DNA from: Betaproteobacteria bacterium Ga0074130
GTDB taxonomy: Bacteria; Pseudomonadota; Gammaproteobacteria; Burkholderiales; Rhodocyclaceae
Direction: 5' to 3'
Assembly: GCA_001464495.1 (NCBI GenBank)
Contig: LNDZ01000033.1
Location: 186,001-250,000 of the forward strand
Length of the DNA stretch: 64,000 nt
The notes under the pieces were generated by a model that made no database searches, had not been told where the DNA came from, and saw only the letters and a list, made by a program, of their open reading frames with translations. The position numbers and the translations under genes are program-made. Each line of letters opens with the position of its first letter. Position 1 is the stretch's first letter. This document shows positions 37,376 to 46,735 of the stretch, one piece after another.

Positions 37376-39355
37376 ATGAACATCAATATTCAGAAATCCG
37401 GAAAAACAGGAAAATACCTGTACCGCCTATTGCCGGGCTTGCTTTTGCTGTGCCTTGGACAAAGTCAGGCCGCCCCCGGTGACGAGGCTTTCTTGCAGGC
37501 CCGCGATGCCTTTGCCAGCGGCAACCGCGTCAAGCTGGCACGCGCGCTGGATGGCCTGCAGACCCATGACCTGCGGGTCTGGGCTGAGTATTACCAGTTG
37601 CGCCAGCAGATGGATGAGAACCCGGCCGGCATTCCTGATTTCCTTGCAATGCAATCTGGCAGCCTGCCGGCTGAACGCCTGCGGAGTGACTGGATCAAGT
37701 CGCTCGGTAAGCGCGGTCGCTGGGATGAGGTGGCGCGTGAATATCCGCTGATGGTGCAACCGGATCAGGAAACCCAGTGCTATGGCTTGCAAGCGCGGTT
37801 GCAGCAAGATGATGCTGCGGCGTTGGGGGAAGCGCGCCCGCTGTGGTTTGGCACCGCTGATCTGGTTGATGCCTGCCGCCCCTTAATGGATGCGCTGGTC
37901 ACGCGCCGCATGCTCAATGACGATGACGTCTGGGAGCGTGTGCGCCGTATGCTCGAAAGTAAAAAGCCCAAGCAAGCGCTGCAGGCCGCGCGTTATTTGC
38001 CGGATGCGCAAATGCCTGATCCGCGCGCGATTGATGCGATTAGCGACAACCCAATGCGCTTCCTGGCACGCTTGCCCAACAAGTATTTTGAAGAAGCCCG
38101 TAAGGACCGTGGTCAGCGCGAAACCCTGTTATTCGCTATTGCCCGCATTGCGGCAAATGACCCGGCATCGGCGGCCGACCAATTTGAAAAGTTTGCCGAT
38201 AACTTCCCTGCTGCCGAGCGCGCTTACGGCTGGGGGCAGATCGCACTGCAAGCGGCACGTCGGCACATGCCAGACACGCTGAGCTGGTTTGCGCGGACGG
38301 AGGCAACCACGCTGTCCGAAGAGCAACTGGCTTGGTGGGTACGGGCTGCCCTGCGTGCCAATAACTGGGTCACCGTGCGGCGTGCCATTGCGCGTATGCC
38401 TGCAGCGTTGGCAAACCAACCTGACTGGGTGTACTGGCAAGCGCGCGCATTAGCCACACAAGGCCATCGTGCCGAGGCGGCAGCGTTGTACCAACGCATC
38501 GCGGGTCAGCCCAATTTCTACGGCAGCTTAGCGTCCGAAGAGCTGGGCCAGCCGATTTCAGCGCCGCCAAGAGCGGCGCCTGTGACGCCGCAAGAGCTGG
38601 GTGAGGCCATGGCCAACGAAGGGCTGCGCCGCGCGCTGGCACTGCTGCGTTTAGATGTGCGGCTGGAAGGCGTGCGTGAATGGAACTGGTCTTTGCGTGG
38701 CATGACGGATCGACAGCTATTGGCGGCGGCGGAGCTCGCCCGCCGCAACGATGTGTATGACCGCGCCATCAGTGCGGCCGATCGGACTCAGGTGCAGCAT
38801 GATTACGCGGTGCGCTATCTGGCCCCTTACCGCGATAAGGTTGAGCCCAAGGCGCGTGAGCTCGCACTTGATCCGGGTTGGGTGTACGGCCTGATGCGGC
38901 AGGAAAGCCGCTTTGTTATTCAGGCACGCTCAACGGTCGGTGCACAAGGGCTGATGCAGGTGATGCCGGCGACTGCAAGTTGGGTAGCAAAGAAAATTGG
39001 TCTAGCTGACTATCATCCCAAGCGCGCCATGGACATCGACACGAATGTGATCCTTGGCACCAACTACATGCGCATGGTGCTGGATGGGCTGGACAATCAC
39101 CCGGTGCTGGCATCGGCGGCGTACAACGCTGGTCCCGGACGGGCAAAGAGGTGGCGAGCCGACGTGCCGCTGGAAGGCGCGATCTACGCAGAAAGCATTC
39201 CCTTCAGCGAAACGCGCGACTATGTGAAGAAGGTCATGAGCAATACGGTGTTCTACAACGCCTTGTTTGAAAACAAGCCGCAATCACTCAAGAGCAGACT
39301 CGGTGTCATTCGCCCGCGCGGTAATGGCGACGCGGAAGCTGAAGCACTGCCTTGA
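37376..39355 (+). CDS. slt: Soluble lytic murein transglycosylase (Slt70-like)
   Basis: This periplasmic enzyme cleaves peptidoglycan glycans to anhydro-muropeptides. The 659-residue protein has a signal peptide (about 1-32, QSQA), a long superhelical helix-repeat region (about 35-480) and a C-terminal SLT domain with catalytic Glu510 (RQESRF), GAQGLMQVMPATA and SAAYNAGPGRAKRW. Length and architecture match E. coli Slt70. Its products are substrates for AmpG-type import; a candidate importer is encoded at 11.2-12.5 kb. Confidence 0.96.
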   Translation: MNINIQKSGKTGKYLYRLLPGLLLLCLGQSQAAPGDEAFLQARDAFASGNRVKLARALDGLQTHDLRVWAEYYQLRQQMDENPAGIPDFLAMQSGSLPAERLRSDWIKSLGKRGRWDEVAREYPLMVQPDQETQCYGLQARLQQDDAAALGEARPLWFGTADLVDACRPLMDALVTRRMLNDDDVWERVRRMLESKKPKQALQAARYLPDAQMPDPRAIDAISDNPMRFLARLPNKYFEEARKDRGQRETLLFAIARIAANDPASAADQFEKFADNFPAAERAYGWGQIALQAARRHMPDTLSWFARTEATTLSEEQLAWWVRAALRANNWVTVRRAIARMPAALANQPDWVYWQARALATQGHRAEAAALYQRIAGQPNFYGSLASEELGQPISAPPRAAPVTPQELGEAMANEGLRRALALLRLDVRLEGVREWNWSLRGMTDRQLLAAAELARRNDVYDRAISAADRTQVQHDYAVRYLAPYRDKVEPKARELALDPGWVYGLMRQESRFVIQARSTVGAQGLMQVMPATASWVAKKIGLADYHPKRAMDIDTNVILGTNYMRMVLDGLDNHPVLASAAYNAGPGRAKRWRADVPLEGAIYAESIPFSETRDYVKKVMSNTVFYNALFENKPQSLKSRLGVIRPRGNGDAEAEALP

Positions 39356-39371
39356 ACTGGAGAGACAACAT

Positions 39372-40292
39372 ATGAGCAAGATTTTACTGATTGGCGGTAC
39401 TGGTTTTGTTGGCACCGCCATTGCCCGCCAACTCACCGCACAGGGCCACATCCTGCGCTTTGCAACCCGTCGTCGTGACCGCGCCAAGCATTTGATCACC
39501 CTGCCAACCGCAGAAGTGGTCGAGGCGAATGTGCATGATCCGCGCGTACTTGAACAGCTCATGCGCGATCAAGATGTCGTCATCAGTTTGGTCGGCATCC
39601 TGCGCGGCAACTTCATGCGCGCCCATGCCGAGCTGCCAGAAAAGATTGCAGCGGCCGCAAAGGCGGCGGGCGTTCGCCGCATCGTGCACATTTCCGCGCT
39701 CGGTGCCGCGGCGGATGCCCCTTCAGCATACCTGCGGTCCAAGGCCGCTGGCGAGGAAGCGCTGAAGCGTAGCGAGTTGGATGTGACGATTCTGCAGCCC
39801 TCCGTGATCTTTGGTCAGGGCGACAGTTTCCTCACCCTGTTTTCCAGCATTCAAGCCTGTGTGCCGGTGCTACCGCTGGCGTGCCCTAACGCGCAATTCC
39901 AGCCGGTGTGGGTTGAAGATGTCGCTGCTGCGGTTGTACACAGCCTTGCGCAGTCCGAGAGCATCGGTCAGACCTATGCGCTGGGCGGCCCACGCACTTA
40001 CGCGCTCAAGGAACTGGTGGCCTATGCCGGTGCCGTGGCTGGCCATCGTGCCGCCATCATCGGCCTGCCTGCACCGCTGTCCTATTTGCAGGCACTGGCG
40101 ATGGAAATCGTTGGCGGCCCGATGACGCGCGACAACTACTACTCGATGCAGAAGCCTAACGTCTGCGCTCAAGCACCGTCGTTGCCGTTCGGCTTGGCGG
40201 CGACGCCATTGGAAGCGGTTGCGCCCGGTTATCTGCGCGATGGTCGCTGGCGCGCTGGCAATGATCGTTTCCGCGAACACGCGCGCCGTTAA
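39372..40292 (+). CDS. NAD(P)-binding epimerase-like protein (NDUFA9-like SDR)
   Basis: This 306-residue atypical short-chain dehydrogenase begins with the nucleotide motif [18 protein letters not shown] and carries [23 protein letters not shown] with a Ser...Tyr...Lys arrangement. It resembles the complex I NDUFA9 subfamily, bacterial members of which are of unknown substrate. The ATG at 39372 is chosen; the frame extends upstream into slt. It lies 16 bases after slt and 38 before cca. Confidence 0.85.
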   Translation: MSKILLIGGTGFVGTAIARQLTAQGHILRFATRRRDRAKHLITLPTAEVVEANVHDPRVLEQLMRDQDVVISLVGILRGNFMRAHAELPEKIAAAAKAAGVRRIVHISALGAAADAPSAYLRSKAAGEEALKRSELDVTILQPSVIFGQGDSFLTLFSSIQACVPVLPLACPNAQFQPVWVEDVAAAVVHSLAQSESIGQTYALGGPRTYALKELVAYAGAVAGHRAAIIGLPAPLSYLQALAMEIVGGPMTRDNYYSMQKPNVCAQAPSLPFGLAATPLEAVAPGYLRDGRWRAGNDRFREHARR

Positions 40293-40330
40293 TCGACACA
40301 TCCCTCGGCTTTCAGAAGCGAAACGATCCC

Positions 40331-41542
40331 ATGAAAATTTATGCTGTCGGCGGCGCGGTGCGTGATGAGTTGCTTGGCCTCGCCGTCAAGGATCGCGACT
40401 GGGTGGTCGTAGGGGCGACGCCGGGCGAGATGATTCGTGCGGGCTATCGCCCTGTCGGGCGCGACTTCCCCGTGTTCCTGCATCCGGAGACGCATGAGGA
40501 ATATGCGCTGGCACGCACCGAACGCAAGACGGCGCCGGGCTATGGCGGTTTTGTCTTCCATGCCGAGGCCAATGTCACGCTGGAAGAAGACCTTGTCCGT
40601 CGTGACCTGACGATCAATGCGATTGCGCAGGATGCGCAGGGCGCATTGATTGATCCGCACAATGGGCGCAGCGACATTGCTGCACGTGTGTTGCGCCATG
40701 TATCGCCGGCGTTTGCCGAGGACCCGGTGCGTGTGTTGCGCGTTGCCCGTTTTGCTGCACGTTTCAGTGATTTCACCGTCGCGCCAGAGACCATGGCTTT
40801 GATGCGCCAGATGGTCGAGAACGGCGAAGTCGATGCGCTGGTTTCTGAACGCGTCTGGCAGGAGCTGGCCAAAGGGCTGCTCGAAGCCACACCCTCGCGC
40901 ATGTTACGTGTGCTGCACGAATGCGGCGCCTTGCGGCGCATCCTGCCCGAGGTAAATGCGCTCTATGGTGTGCCACAGCGCGCTGACTATCATCCAGAAG
41001 TTGATACCGGCATTCATGTTGAGATGGTCGTCGATATGAGCGCCCGTTTACAGGCCTCGCTACCGGTGCGTTTTGCGGCACTCACCCATGATCTGGGCAA
41101 GGGCGTTACGCCCAGCGAAATCCTACCCAGCCATCGCGGCCATGAGGCACACAGTGTGCGTCTGCTTGAGCCCTTGTGCGCGCGCCTGCGTGTGCCAAGC
41201 GAGTGTCGCGATCTCGCCTTGCTGACAGCGCGCTATCACGGCGATATTCATCGCACCGCTGAGCTGCGGCCAGAGACCATGGTCAAGATCATAGAACAGG
41301 CTGATGGTATCCGCCGTCCCGATCGTTTCATGCAAATGTTGCTCGCGTGTGAGTGCGATGCACGCGGCCGCACCGGTCACGAAGAAGACGAGTATCCGCA
41401 GGCACAGCGTTTCATGGCCGTGCTGGCCGCTGTTCGCGGCATTGATGCCGGGGCGATCGCCAAGGCCTGTACCGATCCAGCGCAGATTCCGGCGCGGGTC
41501 CATGCTGCGCGCGTCGAGGCTGTCCAAGCCCTCAACACATGA
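40331..41542 (+). CDS. cca: Multifunctional CCA tRNA nucleotidyltransferase with HD domain
   Basis: This enzyme adds or repairs the CCA end of tRNAs. The 403-residue protein has the polymerase motif [11 protein letters not shown] (7-17), the metal pair in KDRDWVVVG, the [11 protein letters not shown] motif, and a C-terminal HD phosphohydrolase domain ([11 protein letters not shown]), as in E. coli Cca. It is followed after 18 bases by bioH. Confidence 0.97.
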   Translation: MKIYAVGGAVRDELLGLAVKDRDWVVVGATPGEMIRAGYRPVGRDFPVFLHPETHEEYALARTERKTAPGYGGFVFHAEANVTLEEDLVRRDLTINAIAQDAQGALIDPHNGRSDIAARVLRHVSPAFAEDPVRVLRVARFAARFSDFTVAPETMALMRQMVENGEVDALVSERVWQELAKGLLEATPSRMLRVLHECGALRRILPEVNALYGVPQRADYHPEVDTGIHVEMVVDMSARLQASLPVRFAALTHDLGKGVTPSEILPSHRGHEAHSVRLLEPLCARLRVPSECRDLALLTARYHGDIHRTAELRPETMVKIIEQADGIRRPDRFMQMLLACECDARGRTGHEEDEYPQAQRFMAVLAAVRGIDAGAIAKACTDPAQIPARVHAARVEAVQALNT

Positions 41543-41560
41543 CTGAGGCGTGAGCGCGGC

Positions 41561-42307
41561 ATGAGTCATCCGCTGGTCTTTATTCACGGCTGGGGCCAGC
41601 ATGGCGGCGCCTGGCAAGGTCTGCTTGAACCGCTGTCCGCGCAGCACCCCATCTACAACCTTGAGCTGCCCGGCCATGGCGCCGCGGATTGGCAGACGCT
41701 CGGCTTTGATCTGGATACCTTGGTAGATAGGTATGCCGCGCAGGTACCTGCACCATGTACGGTGATCGGCTGGTCGCTCGGCGGCATCCTCGCCCTGCGC
41801 TGGGCGCAGCGTTATCCGGCGCAGGTGCAAAAGCTGGTATTGATAGCCACAACCCCCTGCTTTGGCGAACGCAGGGATTGGCCGCATGGCACACCGGATG
41901 CCGTGCAACAGGCCTTTGCTGCAGCGATTGCCACCAATCCCACGCAAGGCCTTCAACGGTTTGCCGATTTGTTGGCGGAGGGCGAGGCGGATGTGCGCGG
42001 CGTGCGTCGGCAATTGCGCGCCTTGCTAGCGGCGGCCCCCCAACCCAATACAGACGCACTGAGCGCTGGCTTGGATTTTCTTGCTGAGACGGATCTGCGT
42101 GCCCGATTGCATGAAGCCCCGCCGCAGCAAGCCACGCTGCTGCTGCATGGTGAGGGCGATACAATTACGCCTTTCGCCGCTGCCGAATGGTTGGCAGCTA
42201 CCTTGCCGCATGCCCGATTGCATGCCATGCCGCAGTGTGGGCATGCGCCGATGCTGAGTCATTCGGCCGAGGTATTGGCAGCCCTGCAAATGTTTCTTGA
42301 TGACTGA
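41561..42307 (+). CDS. bioH: Pimeloyl-ACP methyl ester carboxylesterase
   Basis: BioH removes the methyl group that BioC adds, releasing pimeloyl-ACP for biotin synthesis. The 248-residue alpha/beta hydrolase has LVFIHGWGQHGGAW, nucleophile Ser72 (IGWSLGG), the acid in LLHGEGDTITP and the His in MPQCGHAPMLS. Its stop overlaps bioC by 8 bases, so the two opposing enzymes are coexpressed. No other bio genes are in the window. Confidence 0.95.
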   Translation: MSHPLVFIHGWGQHGGAWQGLLEPLSAQHPIYNLELPGHGAADWQTLGFDLDTLVDRYAAQVPAPCTVIGWSLGGILALRWAQRYPAQVQKLVLIATTPCFGERRDWPHGTPDAVQQAFAAAIATNPTQGLQRFADLLAEGEADVRGVRRQLRALLAAAPQPNTDALSAGLDFLAETDLRARLHEAPPQQATLLLHGEGDTITPFAAAEWLAATLPHARLHAMPQCGHAPMLSHSAEVLAALQMFLDD

Positions 42308-43130
42308 TATTGCGCGCCCGGATCATGCCGGCGCTACCCCTGATGATGCTAGCGCCTCCCACTTGGAGAGTGTGCGCGTACGTCGTTCTTTTGATCGTGC
42401 CGCTAGTAGTTACGACCAAGCCGCGGCCTTGCAACGACGCGTGGCCGATCAATTGTTGGCCAACCTTGATCGTGTCGTGATTTCCCCCGGTGCGATTCTC
42501 GATGCCGGCTGCGGTACGGGCTATGGCACCGCTGCATTGGCACAGCGTTTCGCGCAGGCACAGTTGTATGCCCTAGATATTGCACCGGCCATGCTCGACA
42601 CGACGAGTAGCCGCGTACCCGCTATTACCCCCGTGTGTGCCGATGTGCAGGACTTGCCACTCGCGCCTGCCAGCATTGATCTGGCTTGGTCCAGTTTGAT
42701 GCTGCAATGGTGTAATCGGACTGATCTGGCGTTTGCCGGATTGCACCGCAGCCTGCGCAAGGGGGGACGCCTTCTGTTCAGTACTTTTGGACCCGCCAGC
42801 CTGCAAGAGTTGCGCGCGAGTTTCAGCGATGGCCACACACATGTCAGTCGGTTTTCTACGATGGATGAACTGAAGCAACAGTTGCTTGCCGCAGGTTTTA
42901 GTGACGTTGAACTGCGCAGTGCGCCCGAAGTGTTGTACTACCCCGATGTGCGCAGCCTCATGCTTGAGCTCAAAGCCATTGGCGCACACAATGCAACCGC
43001 AGGGCGTCCGCGTGGGCTCAGCGGTAAGCAAGCGTGGCAGGCCATGCTCAACTACTATGAAGGTCACCGCGCTCCACAAGGCTTGCCGGCCACTTACGAA
43101 ATTCTCTACGCGAGCGCCATCGCCGCCTGA
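42300..43130 (+). CDS. bioC: Malonyl-ACP O-methyltransferase
   Basis: BioC uses SAM to methylate malonyl-ACP and so disguises it for fatty-acid elongation to pimeloyl. The 276-residue protein shows VRRSFDRAASSYDQAA, SAM motif ILDAGCGTGYGT and LMLQWCNRTDLAFAGLHR, all typical of BioC. The ATG at 42300 lies inside the end of bioH. Confidence 0.95.
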   Translation: MTDIARPDHAGATPDDASASHLESVRVRRSFDRAASSYDQAAALQRRVADQLLANLDRVVISPGAILDAGCGTGYGTAALAQRFAQAQLYALDIAPAMLDTTSSRVPAITPVCADVQDLPLAPASIDLAWSSLMLQWCNRTDLAFAGLHRSLRKGGRLLFSTFGPASLQELRASFSDGHTHVSRFSTMDELKQQLLAAGFSDVELRSAPEVLYYPDVRSLMLELKAIGAHNATAGRPRGLSGKQAWQAMLNYYEGHRAPQGLPATYEILYASAIAA

Positions 43131-43173
43131 TTCCCGGCAGAATTGTGGCGTTCTCCTTGTCTGCGAGTCCGCC

Positions 43174-43776
43174 ATGCGTCGTCATCTCACATCTCTCTTC
43201 GCGCTCCTGTTGTGCTGCTTAAGTACGACAGTACTGGCTGCGCCTACCTTCGATTGCAGCAAGACCACCGCCAGTATCGAAACTCTGATTTGTCAGGATG
43301 CCGAGTTGACCGCCCTCGACCATAAGCTTGCAGGGGTTTACAAGGCAGCATTGCGCAAGGCGAAGCGTGAGCATCCACCCGTGCTCAAGGCCTCTCAGCG
43401 TGGCTGGGTCAAAGGCCGAAATGAGTGCTGGAAGAGCGACAACAAGCACGCCTGCGCCAAAGAGTCTTATGTGCGGCGGATTGCCGAACTGCAGGCCAGC
43501 TATCGACTGGTCGCAGCCTCAGCCCCAGTGACGTATATCTGCAACGGCAAGGTTGCCGATCAAGTGATTGCGACTTACTTTGACACCGAGCCCGCCACCC
43601 TGATTGCTGAGCGCGGCGACAGCACTTCGCTGATGTATCAGGCCCCGGCCGCCAGCGGTACGCGCTACGTCGGACGCAATGAGTTCCTGTGGGAGCATCA
43701 GGGTGAGGCAACCATTCAGTGGGGTTATGGCACTCCTGAAATGCGCTGCCGCATTGGCGATGGAGCATCCAAATAA
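43174..43776 (+). CDS. Exported protein with LprI-like and MliC-like lysozyme-inhibitor domains
   Basis: This 200-residue protein has a signal peptide (1-22, VLAA). An N-terminal LprI/DUF1311-type domain (about 25-110: FDCSKTTASIETLICQDAEL, conserved cysteines, QRGWVKGRNEC) is followed by a C-terminal MliC-like domain (about 118-200: TYICNGK, AASGTRYVG, MRCRIGD). Both families include inhibitors of host lysozyme, so the protein may protect the cell wall. The function is inferred from families only. It lies 43 bases after bioC and overlaps the next gene by 1 base. Confidence 0.8.
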   Translation: MRRHLTSLFALLLCCLSTTVLAAPTFDCSKTTASIETLICQDAELTALDHKLAGVYKAALRKAKREHPPVLKASQRGWVKGRNECWKSDNKHACAKESYVRRIAELQASYRLVAASAPVTYICNGKVADQVIATYFDTEPATLIAERGDSTSLMYQAPAASGTRYVGRNEFLWEHQGEATIQWGYGTPEMRCRIGDGASK

Positions 43777-44231
43777 TGCGTGTGCAATTTCTGCTCTGCG
43801 CGGTACTCATCATCAGCGGCTGTGCTGGCCTCAACCCGCAAATAGATCACTTGGCCGGCACCTCATGGCAGCTGCAGGCCATACAGTCGATGGATGATGC
43901 ACAAGGCACAACGCGCGTGCCGGATAAGACGCTCTATACCGTGAGCTTTAGTCGTGATGGTCGCGTGGCTATGCGTCTGGATTGCAACCGCGCCACAGGC
44001 AGCTGGCGTGCTGAGCCAGCATCGATAAGCAGCGGGAGCTTGCAGTTCAGTGCATTGGCGATGACGCGTGCGCTGTGCCCGCCCGAGTCACTCGACACGC
44101 GGATTGCACGCGACATGCCCTATGTGCGCAGCTATCTATTGAAGGAAGGGCGCCTGTATTTCTCATTACAGGCGGATGGCGGCATTTATGAGTGGGCACG
44201 CCTGCATATACAAAACCAGGCGGTGCAATAA
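43776..44231 (+). CDS. META-domain (HslJ-like) lipoprotein
   Basis: This 151-residue protein has a lipoprotein signal (LIISGC, Cys16). The mature part resembles META/HslJ domains: LAGTSWQLQAIQS, FSRDGRVAMRLDCNRATGSW and ALCPPESLDTRIARDM. The family is linked to stress and antibiotic tolerance without a known activity. Its ATG overlaps the preceding stop (TAATG), so it is coupled with the lysozyme-inhibitor-like gene. Confidence 0.82.
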   Translation: MRVQFLLCAVLIISGCAGLNPQIDHLAGTSWQLQAIQSMDDAQGTTRVPDKTLYTVSFSRDGRVAMRLDCNRATGSWRAEPASISSGSLQFSALAMTRALCPPESLDTRIARDMPYVRSYLLKEGRLYFSLQADGGIYEWARLHIQNQAVQ

Positions 44232-44236
44232 ACTGC

Positions 44237-44848
44237 TCAGTCGCGCTCTTCCGGGCGCTCATGCCCGAGTAGGCGCAGGCGATGTGTCTCAAACAGTGCG
44301 CGCCAGTCGATGCGCGTAAACAGCCATAGCGCAATCAGCAACACCAACTGGGTGAGGATGAAATAGCCACCCAGATAGGTGCTCCAGTCACGCTCATCGA
44401 GACGGAATTGCTGCGCCACACTTTGGGCAGCCATACCCCACAGGGTATAGGTCGTGAGACGCCCCATCAGGAAGGGCAGGGCAATCATGGCAATCGGCAA
44501 ACGCGCCAGACTATGGGCAATGAACAGGCAGTTCGAGGCCGGGTTGTAGAGATAGAGCAGTAGCAAACCGTAGCGTGCCCCGCGCCGTTTCTCGATCAGA
44601 CGACCTAGAAAATCCACATTTTCACGCGTGCGCTCGCTCATCCAGCGTTCGCGCACCAACACCTTGGCGCCATAGGCGAGCGTGATGCGCCCACTGGTTG
44701 CGGCCAATGCAGCGATGACCGCCACCACAAACGGATTCAGCTCAGGACGATTTAGGGCCACCAGCGCAATGGCCATCCAAGTGGGCGGCGCGAATACCGG
44801 CACCAGATGCAGGGCATAGACGACGGCGAAAAGCAGCAGGGCTTCCAT
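44237..44848 (-). CDS. Membrane protein of unknown function, possibly VTT/DedA-like
   Basis: This 203-residue integral membrane protein has about five hydrophobic segments. Features such as ALHLVPVFAPPTWMAIALVAL and a conserved YNPASNCLFIAHSLARLP recall DedA/VTT-type proteins, but I cannot assign it firmly. It lies 23 bases downstream of yicC on the same strand and may be cotranscribed. Confidence 0.75.
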   Translation of the reverse strand: MEALLLFAVVYALHLVPVFAPPTWMAIALVALNRPELNPFVVAVIAALAATSGRITLAYGAKVLVRERWMSERTRENVDFLGRLIEKRRGARYGLLLLYLYNPASNCLFIAHSLARLPIAMIALPFLMGRLTTYTLWGMAAQSVAQQFRLDERDWSTYLGGYFILTQLVLLIALWLFTRIDWRALFETHRLRLLGHERPEERD

Positions 44849-44871
44849 TGCTCAGCCGCGTCCTGCGCTGG

Positions 44872-45747
44872 TCATTCGAGGTTTTGTACCTGCTCGCGCA
44901 TCTGCTCGATGGCCAGCTTGAGATCCAGCGCAATCACGGTGATTTCTGCGGAGACGGATTTGGAGGCCAAAGTATTGGCTTCGCGGTTGAGTTCCTGCAT
45001 CAGGAAGTCCAGACGCTTACCCACCGCGCCGCCTTTTTTCAGCACGCGTTCGAGTTCATCGAGGTGCGTGTTGAGGCGGGCCAGCTCTTCTGCCACGTCA
45101 ATCTTGGCGGCGAATACGCCAACTTCCTGACGGATACGATCTTCATCTAAATTTGCGACGGCCTCGCGCAGCTTGGCGGAGAGGCGGTCTTGATAATCTG
45201 CCAGTGCTTGCGGCATCAGCGGCGCGGCCTGCGCAACCCAGGCACGCATGCGTGCGCTGATCTCGCGCAGGACTGCGACAAGTTTGTCACCTTCGCGAGT
45301 ACGCGTGGCCAGTAGCTCATCCAGCAGCGCGGTGACTAAGGCGAGGCTTTCGCGCTGAAGGGTGTCTGCGGCGAGACTGTCCTCGGCGAGCACGCCAGGC
45401 CAGCGCAAAATTTCATTCACAGACAGTGGCGCAGCGCTGGGCAGCGCATTCAATACCCCCGCCTGCAACTGCACAAGGCGCGCAATCACGGCCGCATTTG
45501 GGGTGGCATCATCGGCATTGCCCTGTGTCGAATGCTGGCTTTGCAGGTAGGCGCGGCATTCGATCTTGCCGCGCGAGAGCTTGGCCGACAGCAGCTCGCG
45601 GATCGGCATTTCAAGGGTGCGTAGATCCTCGCTCATGCGGAAACCGAGATCGAGGTAGCGCGAGTTCACGCTTTTTAGTTCGATATTGAGGATGGCACTG
45701 CCTAGGTCACGGGTACCAGCGGCATAGCCGGTCATGCTCTGGATCAT
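44872..45747 (-). CDS. yicC: YicC-family endoribonuclease
   Basis: YicC proteins are endoribonucleases implicated in small-RNA turnover and stress adaptation. The 291-residue protein starts MIQSMTGYAAGTRDLGSAIL, with IELKSVNSRYLDLGFRMSE and the C-terminal GKRLDFLMQELNREANTLASKS signature (split over two helices). The ATG at 45747 gives the family N terminus. It is divergent from the kinase gene with 43 bases between the starts. Confidence 0.93.
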   Translation of the reverse strand: MIQSMTGYAAGTRDLGSAILNIELKSVNSRYLDLGFRMSEDLRTLEMPIRELLSAKLSRGKIECRAYLQSQHSTQGNADDATPNAAVIARLVQLQAGVLNALPSAAPLSVNEILRWPGVLAEDSLAADTLQRESLALVTALLDELLATRTREGDKLVAVLREISARMRAWVAQAAPLMPQALADYQDRLSAKLREAVANLDEDRIRQEVGVFAAKIDVAEELARLNTHLDELERVLKKGGAVGKRLDFLMQELNREANTLASKSVSAEITVIALDLKLAIEQMREQVQNLE

Positions 45748-45790
45748 GGAATTTGCGGCGGCTTGTGGGAGAATGCCGCGAGTATAAGCC

Positions 45791-46735
45791 ATGCCAATCA
45801 CCCAGATTAACCACCCTTTGCCGCCGGGCTTCCAGCTCGACGAATACCGCATCGAGCGTCAAATTTCGCTCGGCGGGTTTTCCATCGTCTATCTGGCGCA
45901 GGATGCAGAGGGTACGCTGGTGGCCATCAAAGAATATCTGCCCAACACGCTGGCACTGCGTAGTGAAGGACACATCCTGCCGGAGATTCAAGAAGAGCAT
46001 CTGTCCGCCTTCAATCACGGCCTTAAGTGTTTCTTTGAAGAGGGCCGCTCGCTGGCCCGCTTGAATCACCCGAATGTGGTGCGCGTGCTCAACTTCTTCC
46101 GCGCCAATGCCACGGTCTACATGGTCATGCAGTACGAGCGTGGTCGGACCCTGCGCGAGCATGTGATGAAGCATCGCGGCAATATCAGCGAGCGCTTTCT
46201 CCGCGTGGTGTTCTCGCGGCTGCTGAATGGTCTGCGCGAAGTGCATGCACAGCGCTTTCTGCATCTTGATATCAAGCCATCGAACATCTATTTGCGCATG
46301 GACGGCACGCCTGTTCTGCTCGACTTCGGCGCTGCCCGGCAGGCACTGGAAAACGATTCGCCCTCCTTGCGTCCGACCTACACACCCGGCTTTGCTGCGC
46401 CGGAGCAATACGAGGCACAAGATCAGCTGGGACCCTGGACCGATATTTACGCCGTCGGCGCCACCATGTATGCCTGCCTTGCGCATGCGTCGCCACAGGC
46501 TGCGAACTTGCGCCTCAAGGACGATACGCTGGAGCTGGCGAGCCAACGCTGGCGCGGCAAGTACAGCGGCCAGCTGCTGGAGACGATCGACTGGTGTATG
46601 CAGCTCGATTATCTGGAGCGCCCGATGAGTGTCTTTGCCTTGCAGAAAAGCCTGGCCGAAACACCAGAGAGCGAACCGCGCGATAGCTGGCTGACGACCC
46701 TCAACCGCCGCCTGCGCGAGAGAGTGAGACGATGA
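45791..46735 (+). CDS. Hanks-type serine/threonine protein kinase
   Basis: This 314-residue cytoplasmic kinase has a glycine loop ISLGGFSIVYLAQD, catalytic Lys47 (VAIKEYLP), a catalytic loop HLDIKPSNI (Asp160), DFGAAR and APEQY. The usual HRD arginine is Leu159, so it is a non-RD kinase that may not need activation-loop phosphorylation. There is no transmembrane or extracellular sensor domain. It overlaps the PP2C gene by 4 bases, so kinase and phosphatase are made together. Confidence 0.94.
   Translation: MPITQINHPLPPGFQLDEYRIERQISLGGFSIVYLAQDAEGTLVAIKEYLPNTLALRSEGHILPEIQEEHLSAFNHGLKCFFEEGRSLARLNHPNVVRVLNFFRANATVYMVMQYERGRTLREHVMKHRGNISERFLRVVFSRLLNGLREVHAQRFLHLDIKPSNIYLRMDGTPVLLDFGAARQALENDSPSLRPTYTPGFAAPEQYEAQDQLGPWTDIYAVGATMYACLAHASPQAANLRLKDDTLELASQRWRGKYSGQLLETIDWCMQLDYLERPMSVFALQKSLAETPESEPRDSWLTTLNRRLRERVRR

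Noticed and set aside
42886..43173. N-terminal extension of the LprI/MliC-type protein into bioC
   Set aside because: The extension lies entirely in another frame of bioC, and the ATG at 43174 begins a clear signal peptide.
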